Shown piece by piece: positions 10,126 through 18,890 of a stretch of 64,000 nt of DNA. This stretch comes from Sunxiuqinia indica. Its GTDB lineage: Bacteria > Bacteroidota > Bacteroidia > Bacteroidales > Prolixibacteraceae. The position numbers and the translations under genes are program-made. Location: NCBI RefSeq assembly GCF_009847015.1, contig NZ_WVEM01000001.1, forward strand, positions 558,001 through 622,000, read 5' to 3'. Below the pieces are notes generated by a model. It searched no databases, was not told the DNA's origin, and was given only the letters and a program-made list of their open reading frames with translations. The stretch's first letter is position 1; every line of letters starts with the position of its first letter.

Positions 10126-11283
10126 TTATTCGGAAATAGATGCTGTTCGATCTTGAATATATTTTTCAAGTCGATTAAGTCCTTCAATAATATTCTCTAA
10201 AGAATTGGCGTATGAAAATCGGAGAAATCCTTCTCCACCTGCCCCAAAGTCTATCCCCGGAGTAACACCAACATGAGCTTTATTCAAAATATCAAAAGCA
10301 AGCTCGTATGAGTTTGGTGAAAGATGCGAAGCATCGACAAAAACATAAAAAGCGCCAATGGGCTCAACCGGAATATTGAATCCAAGCTCCCGTAATCGCT
10401 TAATCATATAGATCCGACGCTCATTGTAAATCCGTTTCATGTTTTCGACCTCACTAACGGAGTCCTTCAATACTGCAATTCCTGCTCTTTGAGCTACTGA
10501 ACTGGCGCAAATAAAAAGATTTTGCTGCAACTTCTGCATCGGACGGATGTATTGCCTGGGAGCAATTAAATACCCAAGACGAAGACCAGTCATGGCATAA
10601 AGTTTCGAAAATCCGCTTAGTACAAATGCGTTGTCGGTATACTCCAAAATAGAATGTGCACGCCCATGATAAACTAAGCCATGATAAATTTCGTCAGAGA
10701 TAATCGTGGTATTTAGTTCGGCCAGGGATTTCAACACGTCAGGCTTTAACAAATTTCCCGTTGGATTCATCGGACTATTTATTAATATTCCTTTCGTTCG
10801 TTTAGTTATCTTATTCTGGATAGCCGAAGCATGAAATTGAAAGCCATCAGTAGGATTTACAGGAACGTGAACCGCTTTAGCACCGATGTAATGGATGAAG
10901 TTAGGATAGCAAGCATAGCCCGGGTCGGATAAAATTATTTCATCATCTTGCTCGCATAAAACCGAAAGAGCCAATAAAATAGCCGGAGAACTTCCGGATG
11001 TTACGATAATTTGACTGGGATCAACACGAACCCCGTATTCATTAAAATAGTGTCGCGAGACTTCTTCTCTCAACTCCGGATCGCCCAAGCTGTGCGTGTA
11101 ATGAGTGCGGCTCTCATGAAACGCTTGCTTGGTTGCCTCAATGGCACAAGCAGGCATATTAAAATCCGGCTCACCAACTTCCATGTGGATAACGTTAGCT
11201 CCTGCCCTTTCCAGTTCAGCTGCTTTTTCAAGCACCTCCATCACAATAAATGGCGTTATTTCGTTTACTCGCGACGCAGTCAT
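10126..11283 (-). CDS. PLP-dependent class I/II aminotransferase
   Basis: This 385-residue fold-type I aminotransferase is close to the aspartate/aromatic (AspB-like) group. Family residues are visible: the MEVGEPDF motif near 35-41, N173 in SPMNPTGN, D197 and Y200 in ISDEIYHGL, the PLP lysine K227 in SGFSKLYAMTG, and the substrate-carboxylate Arg region GFLRFSYAN near the C-terminus. It would transfer an amino group between an amino acid and a 2-oxo acid in the cytoplasm. The exact substrate cannot be read from sequence. It stands alone between unrelated genes. Confidence 0.9.
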   Translation of the reverse strand: MTASRVNEITPFIVMEVLEKAAELERAGANVIHMEVGEPDFNMPACAIEATKQAFHESRTHYTHSLGDPELREEVSRHYFNEYGVRVDPSQIIVTSGSSPAILLALSVLCEQDDEIILSDPGYACYPNFIHYIGAKAVHVPVNPTDGFQFHASAIQNKITKRTKGILINSPMNPTGNLLKPDVLKSLAELNTTIISDEIYHGLVYHGRAHSILEYTDNAFVLSGFSKLYAMTGLRLGYLIAPRQYIRPMQKLQQNLFICASSVAQRAGIAVLKDSVSEVENMKRIYNERRIYMIKRLRELGFNIPVEPIGAFYVFVDASHLSPNSYELAFDILNKAHVGVTPGIDFGAGGEGFLRFSYANSLENIIEGLNRLEKYIQDRTASISE

Positions 11284-11697
11284 TTTACTTCTTGGTTTTC
11301 AGCTCTCGAAATTACTGAAGATATCGAATATTGCAAGCTCTATAAATTCCATTTTTAACTAACCAGAAATTTAGCTAAATTCTTTCGGAGGTAATTGAGT
11401 AGCCAAGAAAAAGTTGGTGGTTACTCTGCCAGATATGCAGGTTCCCCTCTTTCAATTCGATAAGTGAATTCCTGAAACGAGCATGTAAAGGCCATTACAC
11501 ACAGTAGAATCATTATAAGCGGGTTCCATCGAATACCGTTGAAAGTTTTAAATTATAATGAGATGAAAAACAAATTTCAATAGTTTACCGAGCTTCGATA
11601 TAAACTTAGAACGTCTGGTTAATTCTTATTTAGCACATTGTTTTGTGCATTAAAACTAAAAAATATCCTAATTTAGTCCATACGATAATAAGGCGTT
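11284..11697. other. Intergenic region, 414 bp, no gene seen
   Basis: This lies between the divergent aminotransferase and phosphodiesterase-like genes and should hold both promoters. The only structure noticed is a short dyad GCACA/TGTGC at 11633-11648. Open frames here are short and run antisense into the aminotransferase gene. Confidence 0.5.
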
Positions 11698-12495
11698 ATG
11701 ATAAAATACAGTTTACTCTTTCTGTTCGTGAATTTGTTGTTTTCAACTGGTTTTTGCCAGTTGAAAACGGAGGTATTGTGTACCCAAAATGCTGAAAACA
11801 GTTCGGAAGTATGGGAAGTTTTAAGTTTAGGGGTTCATCAATTCGAAGCTGACGTAATGCCAATTTATGGAGAATTATACGTTACGCCAACCATGCCTGA
11901 CAGTGCCAATCATGTAAAACCCACTTTGCGAGATGCTTACCTACTTCCGTTATTCAATCAGTTTAAAAAGAATAATGGTAACATCATTCCGCAACACACC
12001 GACATTAGCTACCTGATATTAGACATTGGTTATGAGCCACAAACCGTAATTCGCCTATTGCGACAACAACTGCGCACCATGCAGGATATGCTTGTATTTA
12101 AGGCCGATGGAAAGTGGCATCCTGGGAAATTACAGATTTTGATAAAAACTCCGTTTGGAGGGATTTTAAATCAGGAACAGTTGATTTTAACCGGCGTGAC
12201 CGGCTCCGGGAAAGATTTAAGTTCAGACCTTCCTATTGAAGTGATGCCTATGATTGAATTACCTTTTTCGGATTTGACCACCTGGAATGGTATTGGGAAT
12301 ATTGCATTTGAAGAGTACCTTAATGTAAAGAAAATGGTTGCTGAAATCCACCAATTGGGCAGAAAAGTATATGTGTCGAAATGTCCTAAAAGTGACGATG
12401 CCTGGGACATGTTGCAAAAAGCCGAGGTCGATTTTATTGGCACTCTTCACGTAGAAGAGTTAGTGCAATACTTAACAGAAAATACTAAGGAATAA
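11698..12495 (+). CDS. AIM6/glycerophosphodiesterase-like protein lacking catalytic residues
   Basis: This 265-residue secreted protein has signal peptide MIKYSLLFLFVNLLFSTGFC. The body follows the PLC-like phosphodiesterase barrel pattern of the AIM6 group: VHQFEADV (47-53), GELYV (58-62), a TLRDAYLLPLF segment (76-86) and YLILDIGYEPQTV (105-117). Active members carry H-N-D before the first strand, G-H-D after GELYV, and D-I-K in the third strand. Here these positions read TQNA, TPT and DIG. It therefore looks like an inactive or repurposed relative. Family assignment is by eye and moderately sure. The last 11 bp overlap the end of the convergent downstream gene. Confidence 0.6.
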   Translation: MIKYSLLFLFVNLLFSTGFCQLKTEVLCTQNAENSSEVWEVLSLGVHQFEADVMPIYGELYVTPTMPDSANHVKPTLRDAYLLPLFNQFKKNNGNIIPQHTDISYLILDIGYEPQTVIRLLRQQLRTMQDMLVFKADGKWHPGKLQILIKTPFGGILNQEQLILTGVTGSGKDLSSDLPIEVMPMIELPFSDLTTWNGIGNIAFEEYLNVKKMVAEIHQLGRKVYVSKCPKSDDAWDMLQKAEVDFIGTLHVEELVQYLTENTKE

Positions 12496-13009
12496 AGGGG
12501 TGTTCCTGATTGCTGATGCTAAAACTACCGCTTACTTTGAATTTATCCGAAATCTTGTATTGCAAAAACATTGATGCTCCCCTGATGCTCATGTCCTGAA
12601 CTGAAGGATTGGCCGGCAGTGGATTGAAGATTGAATTGCCCGCGAAACTATTCCCTCCGAAAATAAGCTTATCACTTAGTTTGTAGTCGGCATAACTGGT
12701 AACCGACAATGCATTCAGGAACGGGTTATAAAAAGGAATTTGATTGGAAAGACTAATCGATTTGAAACCTGCATAAGTATTTAAATTGGTAAAAAGTGAA
12801 GGTTGCCAGTTCATTTCGTTTGGAATAGCAGGAGTTTGATTAAACTGCAATTCACCAAAAGTTGAATTCGGTGAAAAGTTAAACAACTCCATGTAGATAA
12901 ACTCGTACTCCAAATTAATCGGGCTCAATTTAGTTGAGTCAGACTGCGCAAAAGTGGCACTTCCTACCAAAAGGAAAAAACCTATACAAGCTAGTTTCTT
13001 GAACATCAT
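12485..13009 (-). CDS. Secreted hypothetical protein, probable outer-membrane beta-strand protein
   Basis: This 174-residue protein has signal peptide MMFKKLACIGFFLLVGSATFAQ. The mature part alternates polar and hydrophobic residues in strand-like stretches (ALSVTSYADYKLSDKLIFGG, SMFLQYKISDKFKVSGSFS), as in small outer-membrane barrels. No family name is certain. Its 3' end overlaps the convergent phosphodiesterase-like gene by 11 bp. It lies just downstream of another barrel gene on the same strand and may share its transcript. Confidence 0.6.
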   Translation of the reverse strand: MMFKKLACIGFFLLVGSATFAQSDSTKLSPINLEYEFIYMELFNFSPNSTFGELQFNQTPAIPNEMNWQPSLFTNLNTYAGFKSISLSNQIPFYNPFLNALSVTSYADYKLSDKLIFGGNSFAGNSIFNPLPANPSVQDMSIRGASMFLQYKISDKFKVSGSFSISNQEHPFIP

Positions 13010-13056
13010 TAGCTTATCGTATTTAAAATGTCAATTAATCTTTCCAATCAGAAATG

Positions 13057-13650
13057 TTACAACAATTTAATTCCCAGGCTCACTACAAAGCTCTTACTAC
13101 GAACATCACTGTCAATGTATGGACCCGAATATAAATCGCCTGAGCTGTTTTCCATGCGTACATCAAGAGTCAAAAACATAAAATCGGCGCCAACTCCATA
13201 TTGCCACCCAAAAAAATGATCTTTAATTTCATCTTCACTAAGTACATTACTGTTCAGTTTCTTATCTGTAAAATATGAAAATAAAGGCCCCGCATTGGCT
13301 CTTACTTTAAGAGGTCCCTTATCAACAACATTTATACCTAAAAGTACGGGAACATCAACTGTTTTTAAATCAAAGGAATTAACAGCCTGAGACACACTTC
13401 CAGTCATATCCTCCAATGTTCCTCCTTTCGAACTGTAATAGATTTCGGGCTGAATATAGATTCGACCTAAAGTTACCCGAGCAAAGGCACCAACGTGGTA
13501 ATTATCAACATTTCCTTCGTTTATGGCGTTCATATCAGTAACCAATTTAGAATTACTGTAACCTCCCTTTAGTCCCAGGTTAATGGGCGACTGAGCCATC
13601 GCAGGGATTAAGAATGACGTGAATAATAGAATAATTGCAATTTTTTTCAT
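13057..13650 (-). CDS. Porin-family outer-membrane beta-barrel protein
   Basis: This 197-residue protein starts MKKIAIILLFTSFLIPAMAQ, a signal peptide. The frame extends 19 codons further upstream to 13707, but that extension is not signal-like, so 13650 was chosen. The mature sequence begins INLGLKGGYSNSKL and has the repeating GxxAxxxLGxxYIQPEIYYS pattern of the outer-membrane beta-barrel (OmpW/OprF-like, PF13568) family common in Bacteroidota. It sits in the outer membrane and its role is unknown. A second secreted strand-rich protein follows 47 bp downstream. Confidence 0.75.
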   Translation of the reverse strand: MKKIAIILLFTSFLIPAMAQSPINLGLKGGYSNSKLVTDMNAINEGNVDNYHVGAFARVTLGRIYIQPEIYYSSKGGTLEDMTGSVSQAVNSFDLKTVDVPVLLGINVVDKGPLKVRANAGPLFSYFTDKKLNSNVLSEDEIKDHFFGWQYGVGADFMFLTLDVRMENSSGDLYSGPYIDSDVRSKSFVVSLGIKLL

Positions 13651-13781
13651 GGCTAATAAATTTTGTGTTGAGTTATATAAACGATTAAAACTTTCAATAA
13701 TTGCCAAAAGTAATCGTTATATTCAATTGAGCTAAAATATGACTTTTTATTAAGTCGTGATTAATTAACCAATAAAAAAAA

Positions 13782-14366
13782 TCAGATTATCAGGTCGCAG
13801 GCTTCGGGTGGCATCCAGTGTTTATCTTTCCCATCCCATTTCACATTGCACCCAATCGGATTGGTAACAGGAGTGGAAATTTGCTTTCCAGAGGTTAATT
13901 CGTTTAGTGTTCTATCCAGGTCATTCACCTTGACGTTCGACGCATCTTTTGGCGAGTCTACTCCCCTTCCGGTATATACCAACCGTCTATTTTCATCAAA
14001 CACATAAAAATGCGGCGTTCTTAAAGCTCCATATTGCTTGGCAATCTCCTGACTTTCGTCGTACAAATATGCCCAAGGAAACTGATGCTCTTTCATTCGC
14101 TGAACCATGTGCTCAAAATCATCTTCCTGGTACGTGCTTGCACTGTTCGAATTAATTCCAACAAATTGCACACCTTGATCTTTGTATTTCTCGGCAGTGT
14201 CTCGGGTTAGTTCATCACTTCCTATTACATACGGGCAATGGTTACAGGTGAAAAAAACCACCAAATACCTAGCGAACTCAAAGTTTGCCAGTGAATATTT
14301 TTTTCCGTCAGTTGCGGGTAAATTAAAATCGATGGCTTCGGCGCCTATCTTAAGTGTAAAACTCAT
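13782..14366 (-). CDS. Thioredoxin-fold peroxiredoxin-like protein
   Basis: This 194-residue cytoplasmic protein has the thioredoxin fold pattern of AhpC/TSA-type redoxins: [17 protein letters not shown] (13-29), then [16 protein letters not shown] with a CxxC pair C41-C44, and a cis-Pro region [12 protein letters not shown]. The CNHCP motif and the [19 protein letters not shown] block mark a well-known thioredoxin-family group of unproved substrate. Two further cysteines near the C-terminus ([15 protein letters not shown]) may take part in redox. There is no signal peptide, so it acts in the cytoplasm. It stands alone. Confidence 0.85.
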   Translation of the reverse strand: MSFTLKIGAEAIDFNLPATDGKKYSLANFEFARYLVVFFTCNHCPYVIGSDELTRDTAEKYKDQGVQFVGINSNSASTYQEDDFEHMVQRMKEHQFPWAYLYDESQEIAKQYGALRTPHFYVFDENRRLVYTGRGVDSPKDASNVKVNDLDRTLNELTSGKQISTPVTNPIGCNVKWDGKDKHWMPPEACDLII

Positions 14367-14571
14367 AAATACTGGTTTTTAGCATTAATAATTACCAGTG
14401 TAACAAATGGCTGACTAAACTTGTTGGATCTTTTTTCGTTACAATACTAACACATGTATAAATGGTTGTGATAGAAGTATTATCAAATTTGATTAAACGT
14501 AAAAAAAAAACATCTCAAATTTGGATATAAGAGAAAAAAATTTCTATTTTTCAACAGTGAATACCGAACGG

Positions 14572-14579
14572 TATTTTTG
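14572..14579 (+). promoter_or_regulatory. Candidate -7 box for the small charged protein
   Basis: TATTTTTG matches TAnnTTTG. TTTC lies 19 bp upstream (14549-14552), one base off the -33 TTTG. The box is 37 bp before the ATG at 14617. Confidence 0.4.
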
Positions 14580-14616
14580 TGAATCAGTTATTAATTATTA
14601 GATCTGTAAAATTAAA

Positions 14617-14805
14617 ATGAAATCGAAAAAGAGCTCCAAGAAAATTCAAAAACACACTGATTTTGAGGATACTGAATTTAGGGGCAAATCACCAAAAAGT
14701 GTAAAGAAAGATCGAGGCTCAAAACGCCGACTCACTATTTATGATGAATTTGATGATGAAGTTGATTTTAATACTACAAACTCTGACGAAGATTTATACG
14801 AATAA
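14617..14805 (+). CDS. Small highly charged hypothetical protein (62 aa)
   Basis: These 62 residues have a lysine-rich first half (MKSKKSSKKIQKH, then KSVKKDRGSKRR) and an acidic tail (YDEFDDEVDFNTTNSDEDLYE). It has no hydrophobic core, so it is probably disordered and may bind nucleic acid or a partner. A promoter-like box at 14572-14579 supports its being expressed. It converges on the hydroxyacid dehydrogenase gene 23 bp away. No family is recognised. Confidence 0.5.
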   Translation: MKSKKSSKKIQKHTDFEDTEFRGKSPKSVKKDRGSKRRLTIYDEFDDEVDFNTTNSDEDLYE

Positions 14806-14828
14806 CCAGATACATTCCCTTTAAATAA

Positions 14829-15782
14829 TTAGTTTATTACGTTGAGCTTTTTCCTATTCAGGAAAGCTTCTATGTTTTTTACTGCAAGGTTCATCAAGCG
14901 CTGCCGGGCTTCTTTTGTTGCCCATGCAACATGAGGGGTGATAAAAGTGTTTTTTGCACGAAGCAGCGGATTATCAGCAGTTGGGGGCTCTGTCGAAAGT
15001 ACATCCAGACCGGCAGCAGCCAAATGTCCTTCATTTAGTGCGTTCGTAAGATCTTGCTCCTGAATTAGCGCGCCTCTGCCGGTGTTGATTAATATTGCAT
15101 CGGGCTTCATTTGAGCAAATCGGTTTTTATTCATAAACTCCCGGTTGCTTTCGGTAAGGGGGCAATTTAAGCTCACAACATCTGATTTTTCAAGTAATTC
15201 ATCAAGCTCGCATTGCCGGCAATACGAGAGGACATTTTTTTTTGGAGAACGGTTTTGGAATAACACGGTCATTCCAAAGGCATGCCCAATTTCAGCTACT
15301 TTTTGGCCAATTCTGCCGAACCCAACAATACCAAGCGTTTTTCCTGCTAGCTCGATTTGAGGACTTAACCAAAATGAAAAGTCCGGCGAATTAACCCAAT
15401 CGCCATTCTTTACTGCATTGGCATGAAGTTGAACGCGATTAACGATATTTAGAAGATGAGAAAAAACCAACTGTGCCACCGAATCGGTGCTATAAGCCGG
15501 AATGTTGGTCACGGTAATGTTGGCATTGCCGGCAGCTTCCAAATCAACAATATTGTAGCCTGTCGCTAAAATGCCGATGTATTTTAACGAAGGGCACGAA
15601 TTAATCACCGCTTTATTTAAAACTGCTTTATTTGTCAAAACAAGTTCAGCATTTCCGATTCGTTCAACAATTCTTTTCGCAGGGGTACGATCATAAACTG
15701 TAAACTCACCAAATTCTTCAAATGCTTTCCAGCTCAAATCTCCGGGGTTTAACGCATATCCGTCCAGCACAACTATTTTCAT
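14829..15782 (-). CDS. D-2-hydroxyacid dehydrogenase (glycerate dehydrogenase-like)
   Basis: This 317-residue NAD(P)-dependent D-isomer-specific 2-hydroxyacid dehydrogenase interconverts a 2-oxo acid and its D-hydroxy acid. Landmarks are the Rossmann motif TLGIVGFGRIGQKVAEI near the middle, INTGRGALIQEQDL with the substrate-binding Arg, the conserved STEPP region and catalytic His in FITPHVAWAT. The N-terminal catalytic half has LTNKAVLNKAVI and YIGILATGYNIVDL, which resemble glycerate/hydroxypyruvate reductases. The exact substrate is not readable. Only 23 bp separate its stop from that of the convergent small gene. Confidence 0.9.
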   Translation of the reverse strand: MKIVVLDGYALNPGDLSWKAFEEFGEFTVYDRTPAKRIVERIGNAELVLTNKAVLNKAVINSCPSLKYIGILATGYNIVDLEAAGNANITVTNIPAYSTDSVAQLVFSHLLNIVNRVQLHANAVKNGDWVNSPDFSFWLSPQIELAGKTLGIVGFGRIGQKVAEIGHAFGMTVLFQNRSPKKNVLSYCRQCELDELLEKSDVVSLNCPLTESNREFMNKNRFAQMKPDAILINTGRGALIQEQDLTNALNEGHLAAAGLDVLSTEPPTADNPLLRAKNTFITPHVAWATKEARQRLMNLAVKNIEAFLNRKKLNVIN

Positions 15783-15844
15783 TGGGGTTAATTTAAAATT
15801 CGAATGAAATTAATTAAAATCAGCGACGTATTAAAGTAATCGCA

Positions 15845-16174
15845 CTATCGATAGTGGATATTCAGGCTATCTAGCTCAGCCTTTTTTATCGACGGGGATT
15901 TGCCTGCTTCAAATTTTTGCAATACCAATTCACCAACTTTTCTTGCTTCTTCTTCAGTTTTAAAAAACTGATGCCCCATTACTGTAGGTATTATTTCCTG
16001 CTTAATAAAAACATGGGTGTCCTTTTTCAAGACATAGCCCCATCCATTTTTTACAGGCATAATCTCCAGGTGTATTGTTGTTTTGGATTTGCAGCTATGA
16101 AGCAATAATCCTGCACTAAGCAGGATTATCACAACGTATTTCAATGGATAGAAGTAATCTTTAGTCATATTCAT
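15845..16174 (-). CDS. DUF4907 lipoprotein
   Basis: This 109-residue protein has signal peptide MNMTKDYFYPLKYVVIILLS and lipobox-like LLHSC. The mature part (residues about 35-105) fits DUF4907: NGWGYVLKKDTHVFIKQ, then IIPTVMGHQFFKTEEEARKVGELV. Its start overlaps the end of the kelch gene by 14 bp, so the two are almost certainly translated from one transcript. DUF4907 proteins are often found next to kelch proteins in Bacteroidota. The function is unknown, and location at the outer membrane is inferred. Confidence 0.75.
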   Translation of the reverse strand: MNMTKDYFYPLKYVVIILLSAGLLLHSCKSKTTIHLEIMPVKNGWGYVLKKDTHVFIKQEIIPTVMGHQFFKTEEEARKVGELVLQKFEAGKSPSIKKAELDSLNIHYR

Positions 16175-17204
16175 TCATTTCGGCATAAGGTTCAAAACGT
16201 AATACGTCGTCAAAGTAATAACTACTATTTCTTCCTAACAACACATATCCGATACCATCAATAGTAAAACCTATAGCTTCAGTGCGTTCGGCTCCACCTT
16301 CTCCATCTTCATATATTTCTGTTTTTTCGGTCCAAAGGTCGGTTGCCGGATTGTATTCCCAAACATCTCCCCCTGTTGTACTTCTGCCTCCTGTCGCAAT
16401 ATAGCCTTTCTCGTTCACTACAAATGCTGCTGCATTTATTCTGGTAATGTCATACTCATCATCAAAGTCTTCATCCGTCGCATCAGAAATCTTGCGAAGA
16501 GTTGTCCAACTATTAGTTACAGGATCATATTTTGAGAAATCACTATTATAGGTTCCGTTATTTATTCCTCCAACTACATATCCTTCTCCATTAATAACAA
16601 AGCTCATAGCATCACGTCTCTTGTAGGGAATACTAACAACTTCGGTCCATTGACTGGTTGATGGATCATATTCGTAAAAATCTTTATTGTAACTACCATC
16701 GTATCCGGTTCCAACGAATCCTTTGTCACCAATACTCATTGCTATGGCTCCATATCTTGCTGATCCAGGAAAATCATCAATCTGAGTCCATTCATTAGTT
16801 GAAGGATCAAAAGCGTAAAAATCTTTCAGCTTATTGGTTCCGTCATATCCAGTTCCGAAAAAGACTTTCTCTGAAGCACTAAAACCCACAGCTCCATTTC
16901 GGGCAGCCCCTGGAAAATCGGTTTTCTGAGACCAATAATCATTTATAGGATCGTATTCCCAAAAATCAATTCGACGATCTTCTCCATCGTATCCTAATCC
17001 TACATAAGCTTTATCGCCTAATGCCACCCCAACAGCATCTGATCTGCCGTCATCACTAAATTCTCCCAGTTTAACCCAGTTCCCTACTAAATTTTCATCG
17101 TCATCATCTTTGCACGAATATAGACTTATTACAATCGACATTGCGATTCCAATCTTTACTACGGACTTTAACCAAATCATTTCTGTTATTCTCTTTTTAA
17201 TCAT
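16161..17204 (-). CDS. Kelch-repeat lipoprotein
   Basis: This 347-residue protein has an N-terminal signal with lipobox SLYSC followed by a D/E-rich linker (KDDDDEN), a surface-export-like signature in Bacteroidota lipoproteins. About six kelch motifs follow, each with a G-Y-D-G or GG turn and a tail such as DFYEYDPSTSQW, at spacings near 47-50 residues. This predicts a beta-propeller. It is related in pattern to the NanM/galactose-oxidase-like kelch group. The gene overlaps DUF4907 and diverges from DUF4270, so these form one functional neighbourhood. The ligand is unknown. Confidence 0.8.
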   Translation of the reverse strand: MIKKRITEMIWLKSVVKIGIAMSIVISLYSCKDDDDENLVGNWVKLGEFSDDGRSDAVGVALGDKAYVGLGYDGEDRRIDFWEYDPINDYWSQKTDFPGAARNGAVGFSASEKVFFGTGYDGTNKLKDFYAFDPSTNEWTQIDDFPGSARYGAIAMSIGDKGFVGTGYDGSYNKDFYEYDPSTSQWTEVVSIPYKRRDAMSFVINGEGYVVGGINNGTYNSDFSKYDPVTNSWTTLRKISDATDEDFDDEYDITRINAAAFVVNEKGYIATGGRSTTGGDVWEYNPATDLWTEKTEIYEDGEGGAERTEAIGFTIDGIGYVLLGRNSSYYFDDVLRFEPYAEMNEYD

Positions 17205-17557
17205 GGCTCTATTTTATTCTGTTTTGATGCCAAATTTATACGGATTGAATGGGTGAAAAAAAAATGATAGACTAAGATTGGGTATGTAACTACCAATCGG
17301 GTTTATTAGGTGACCAACATCTAGTATGTCGACATAAAAGATCTAAATGTTAATAATTATCAAGCTTTTTAACACCACTTAACGGAAGAAAAAGATCAAT
17401 TGGCAATTCGTCTGAATAATACGCCAGAACGAAGATCAATTAACGATCTAAGTCTATTATTATTTCTAGAATATAGACGAAACTATTGCTTTGCATCAAA
17501 CAAACCGTTGTCCAAAAGAAGTTACAACGTCGTTCAAAGTAAATCCATCATCACAAT
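17205..17557. other. Divergent promoter region between kelch and DUF4270 genes
   Basis: This is 353 bp without a gene. It holds the kelch -7 candidate at 17231-17238 and a direct repeat AAGATCAATT at 17392-17401 and 17432-17441, exactly 40 bp apart. The spacing of about four helical turns could suit a dimeric regulator, but that is speculative. Confidence 0.5.
17231..17238 (-). promoter_or_regulatory. Candidate -7 box for the kelch-DUF4907 pair
   Basis: TAAATTTG on the minus strand matches TAnnTTTG. TTTT lies 19 bp upstream in place of TTTG. It is 27 bp before the kelch ATG. Confidence 0.45.
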
Positions 17558-18883
17558 ATGAAAAGAGCAACTGCCGTCTTATTTATTTTAACTACACTTC
17601 TAACTGCCTGCGAACAAGACACTGAGTCTTTTAATCTGGGACTTGACTTGGTTGAATCCAAATCAGAGATTAGCGTTGTCGACAGCTTTAGTGTGAAATT
17701 GTCGACGATAAAACTTGATTCGATTCCAACATCCGGAACTGATATTTTATTGGTTGGCCAACTTGAAAGTGAAACAACAGGCCAATTTGAAGTTAACGGA
17801 TATTTCAACTTCGATAGGCAATCATCTCTGTTAGCTCTTGATGAAGAAGCCATTTTTGACTCCATTACAATACAGCTTAATTATGCCGATTACACAAAGG
17901 GAGACACAGCACAAATGCAGTCTATTGCTGTGTTCCGTCTAACACAGCAGATTGAATTTCAGGAAAATGATTATTCAGAACAATACTTGTTCAACACCAC
18001 GAGCTTTCCGTGCGAAACCGTTCCTTGCGGGCAGCATGATTTTATTTATCAGTCCGAAAATGACTACATTGAATTTAGGCTAGATGATGAGTTTGGCAAA
18101 GAACTTGTCGCTCTGGCAAGGGAAGACGACGCTGAAGAGTTTATTAATAATGATAACTTTAAAGAATACCTGAAGGGTTTTGTTCTTAAACCCGGAGAAA
18201 ATGCACCGCAATCAGTTATTGGCTTTAGTTCAGACTCAGTTTTAATCAATATGTACTTTCATACGGTTGGATTGGAGACAACTGAAACTACGATTCAGTT
18301 TACCCTGGCAGATGAGAATAGCCAGTTCAACGGAGTAAAAGCTGATCGCGAAGGAACTGCTTTTGCAGACCTCTCAAGTCAACGCGAAGAAATGAATTCG
18401 AAAGCGACCGGCGATGTGAGTTATATTCAAGGTGGTGCCGGGATCATTGTGCGAGTAGATTTTCCAAGCTTGAACGACATTTTTGCACTCAAAGACAGAG
18501 TATTGCTCAAAGCAGAATTAATTCTAAGACCTGCCCCCGAATCCTATTCAGGCGATATGCCGGAAGCACTGGACTTTTATGAAACCGATCGGGTAAATCA
18601 AATTGGAGATCAGCTAACATACACTTCGAACAACGCTGAATACTCACTTCAAGCATATTTAAACGAAGATGAACTGTACAATGAGAATTCCTATTACACT
18701 GTCGATATCAGCAGGTTTATCTCTTCTGCATTAGCAGGAGCTTATTACGATACAAATAATGGCTTATTAGTTACGGTTCCCTATTCCGATCTACTTTCAA
18801 AGGCTGACCAATTAATTTTAGAAGGAGAAAGTAGTAGCCGAAATAATCCAACCTTGAATCTCTATTTTTTAACTTTTGAATAA
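17558..18883 (+). CDS. DUF4270 family lipoprotein
   Basis: This 441-residue protein has signal peptide and lipobox ending at C18 (LTTLLTAC). The mature start, EQDTESFNLGLDLVESKSEI, and the phrase LLVGQLESETTGQFEVNGYF (about 67-86) are typical of DUF4270. So is the later FISSALAGAYYDTNNGLLVTV block, before a C-terminal NPTLNLYFLTFE. DUF4270 proteins are Bacteroidota lipoproteins of unknown role. The next gene starts 7 bp after its stop and encodes an outer-membrane protein, so the two likely work together at the outer membrane. Confidence 0.8.
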   Translation: MKRATAVLFILTTLLTACEQDTESFNLGLDLVESKSEISVVDSFSVKLSTIKLDSIPTSGTDILLVGQLESETTGQFEVNGYFNFDRQSSLLALDEEAIFDSITIQLNYADYTKGDTAQMQSIAVFRLTQQIEFQENDYSEQYLFNTTSFPCETVPCGQHDFIYQSENDYIEFRLDDEFGKELVALAREDDAEEFINNDNFKEYLKGFVLKPGENAPQSVIGFSSDSVLINMYFHTVGLETTETTIQFTLADENSQFNGVKADREGTAFADLSSQREEMNSKATGDVSYIQGGAGIIVRVDFPSLNDIFALKDRVLLKAELILRPAPESYSGDMPEALDFYETDRVNQIGDQLTYTSNNAEYSLQAYLNEDELYNENSYYTVDISRFISSALAGAYYDTNNGLLVTVPYSDLLSKADQLILEGESSSRNNPTLNLYFLTFE

Positions 18884-18890
18884 TCAACCG

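Noticed and set aside
9935-10156. 73-codon plus-strand frame next to the aminotransferase
   Set aside because: It has no recognisable motif, overlaps the 3' end of the aminotransferase gene antisense, and has no promoter signal.
11011-11362. Two plus-strand frames across the aminotransferase start
   Set aside because: They are antisense shadows of a well-supported aminotransferase gene.
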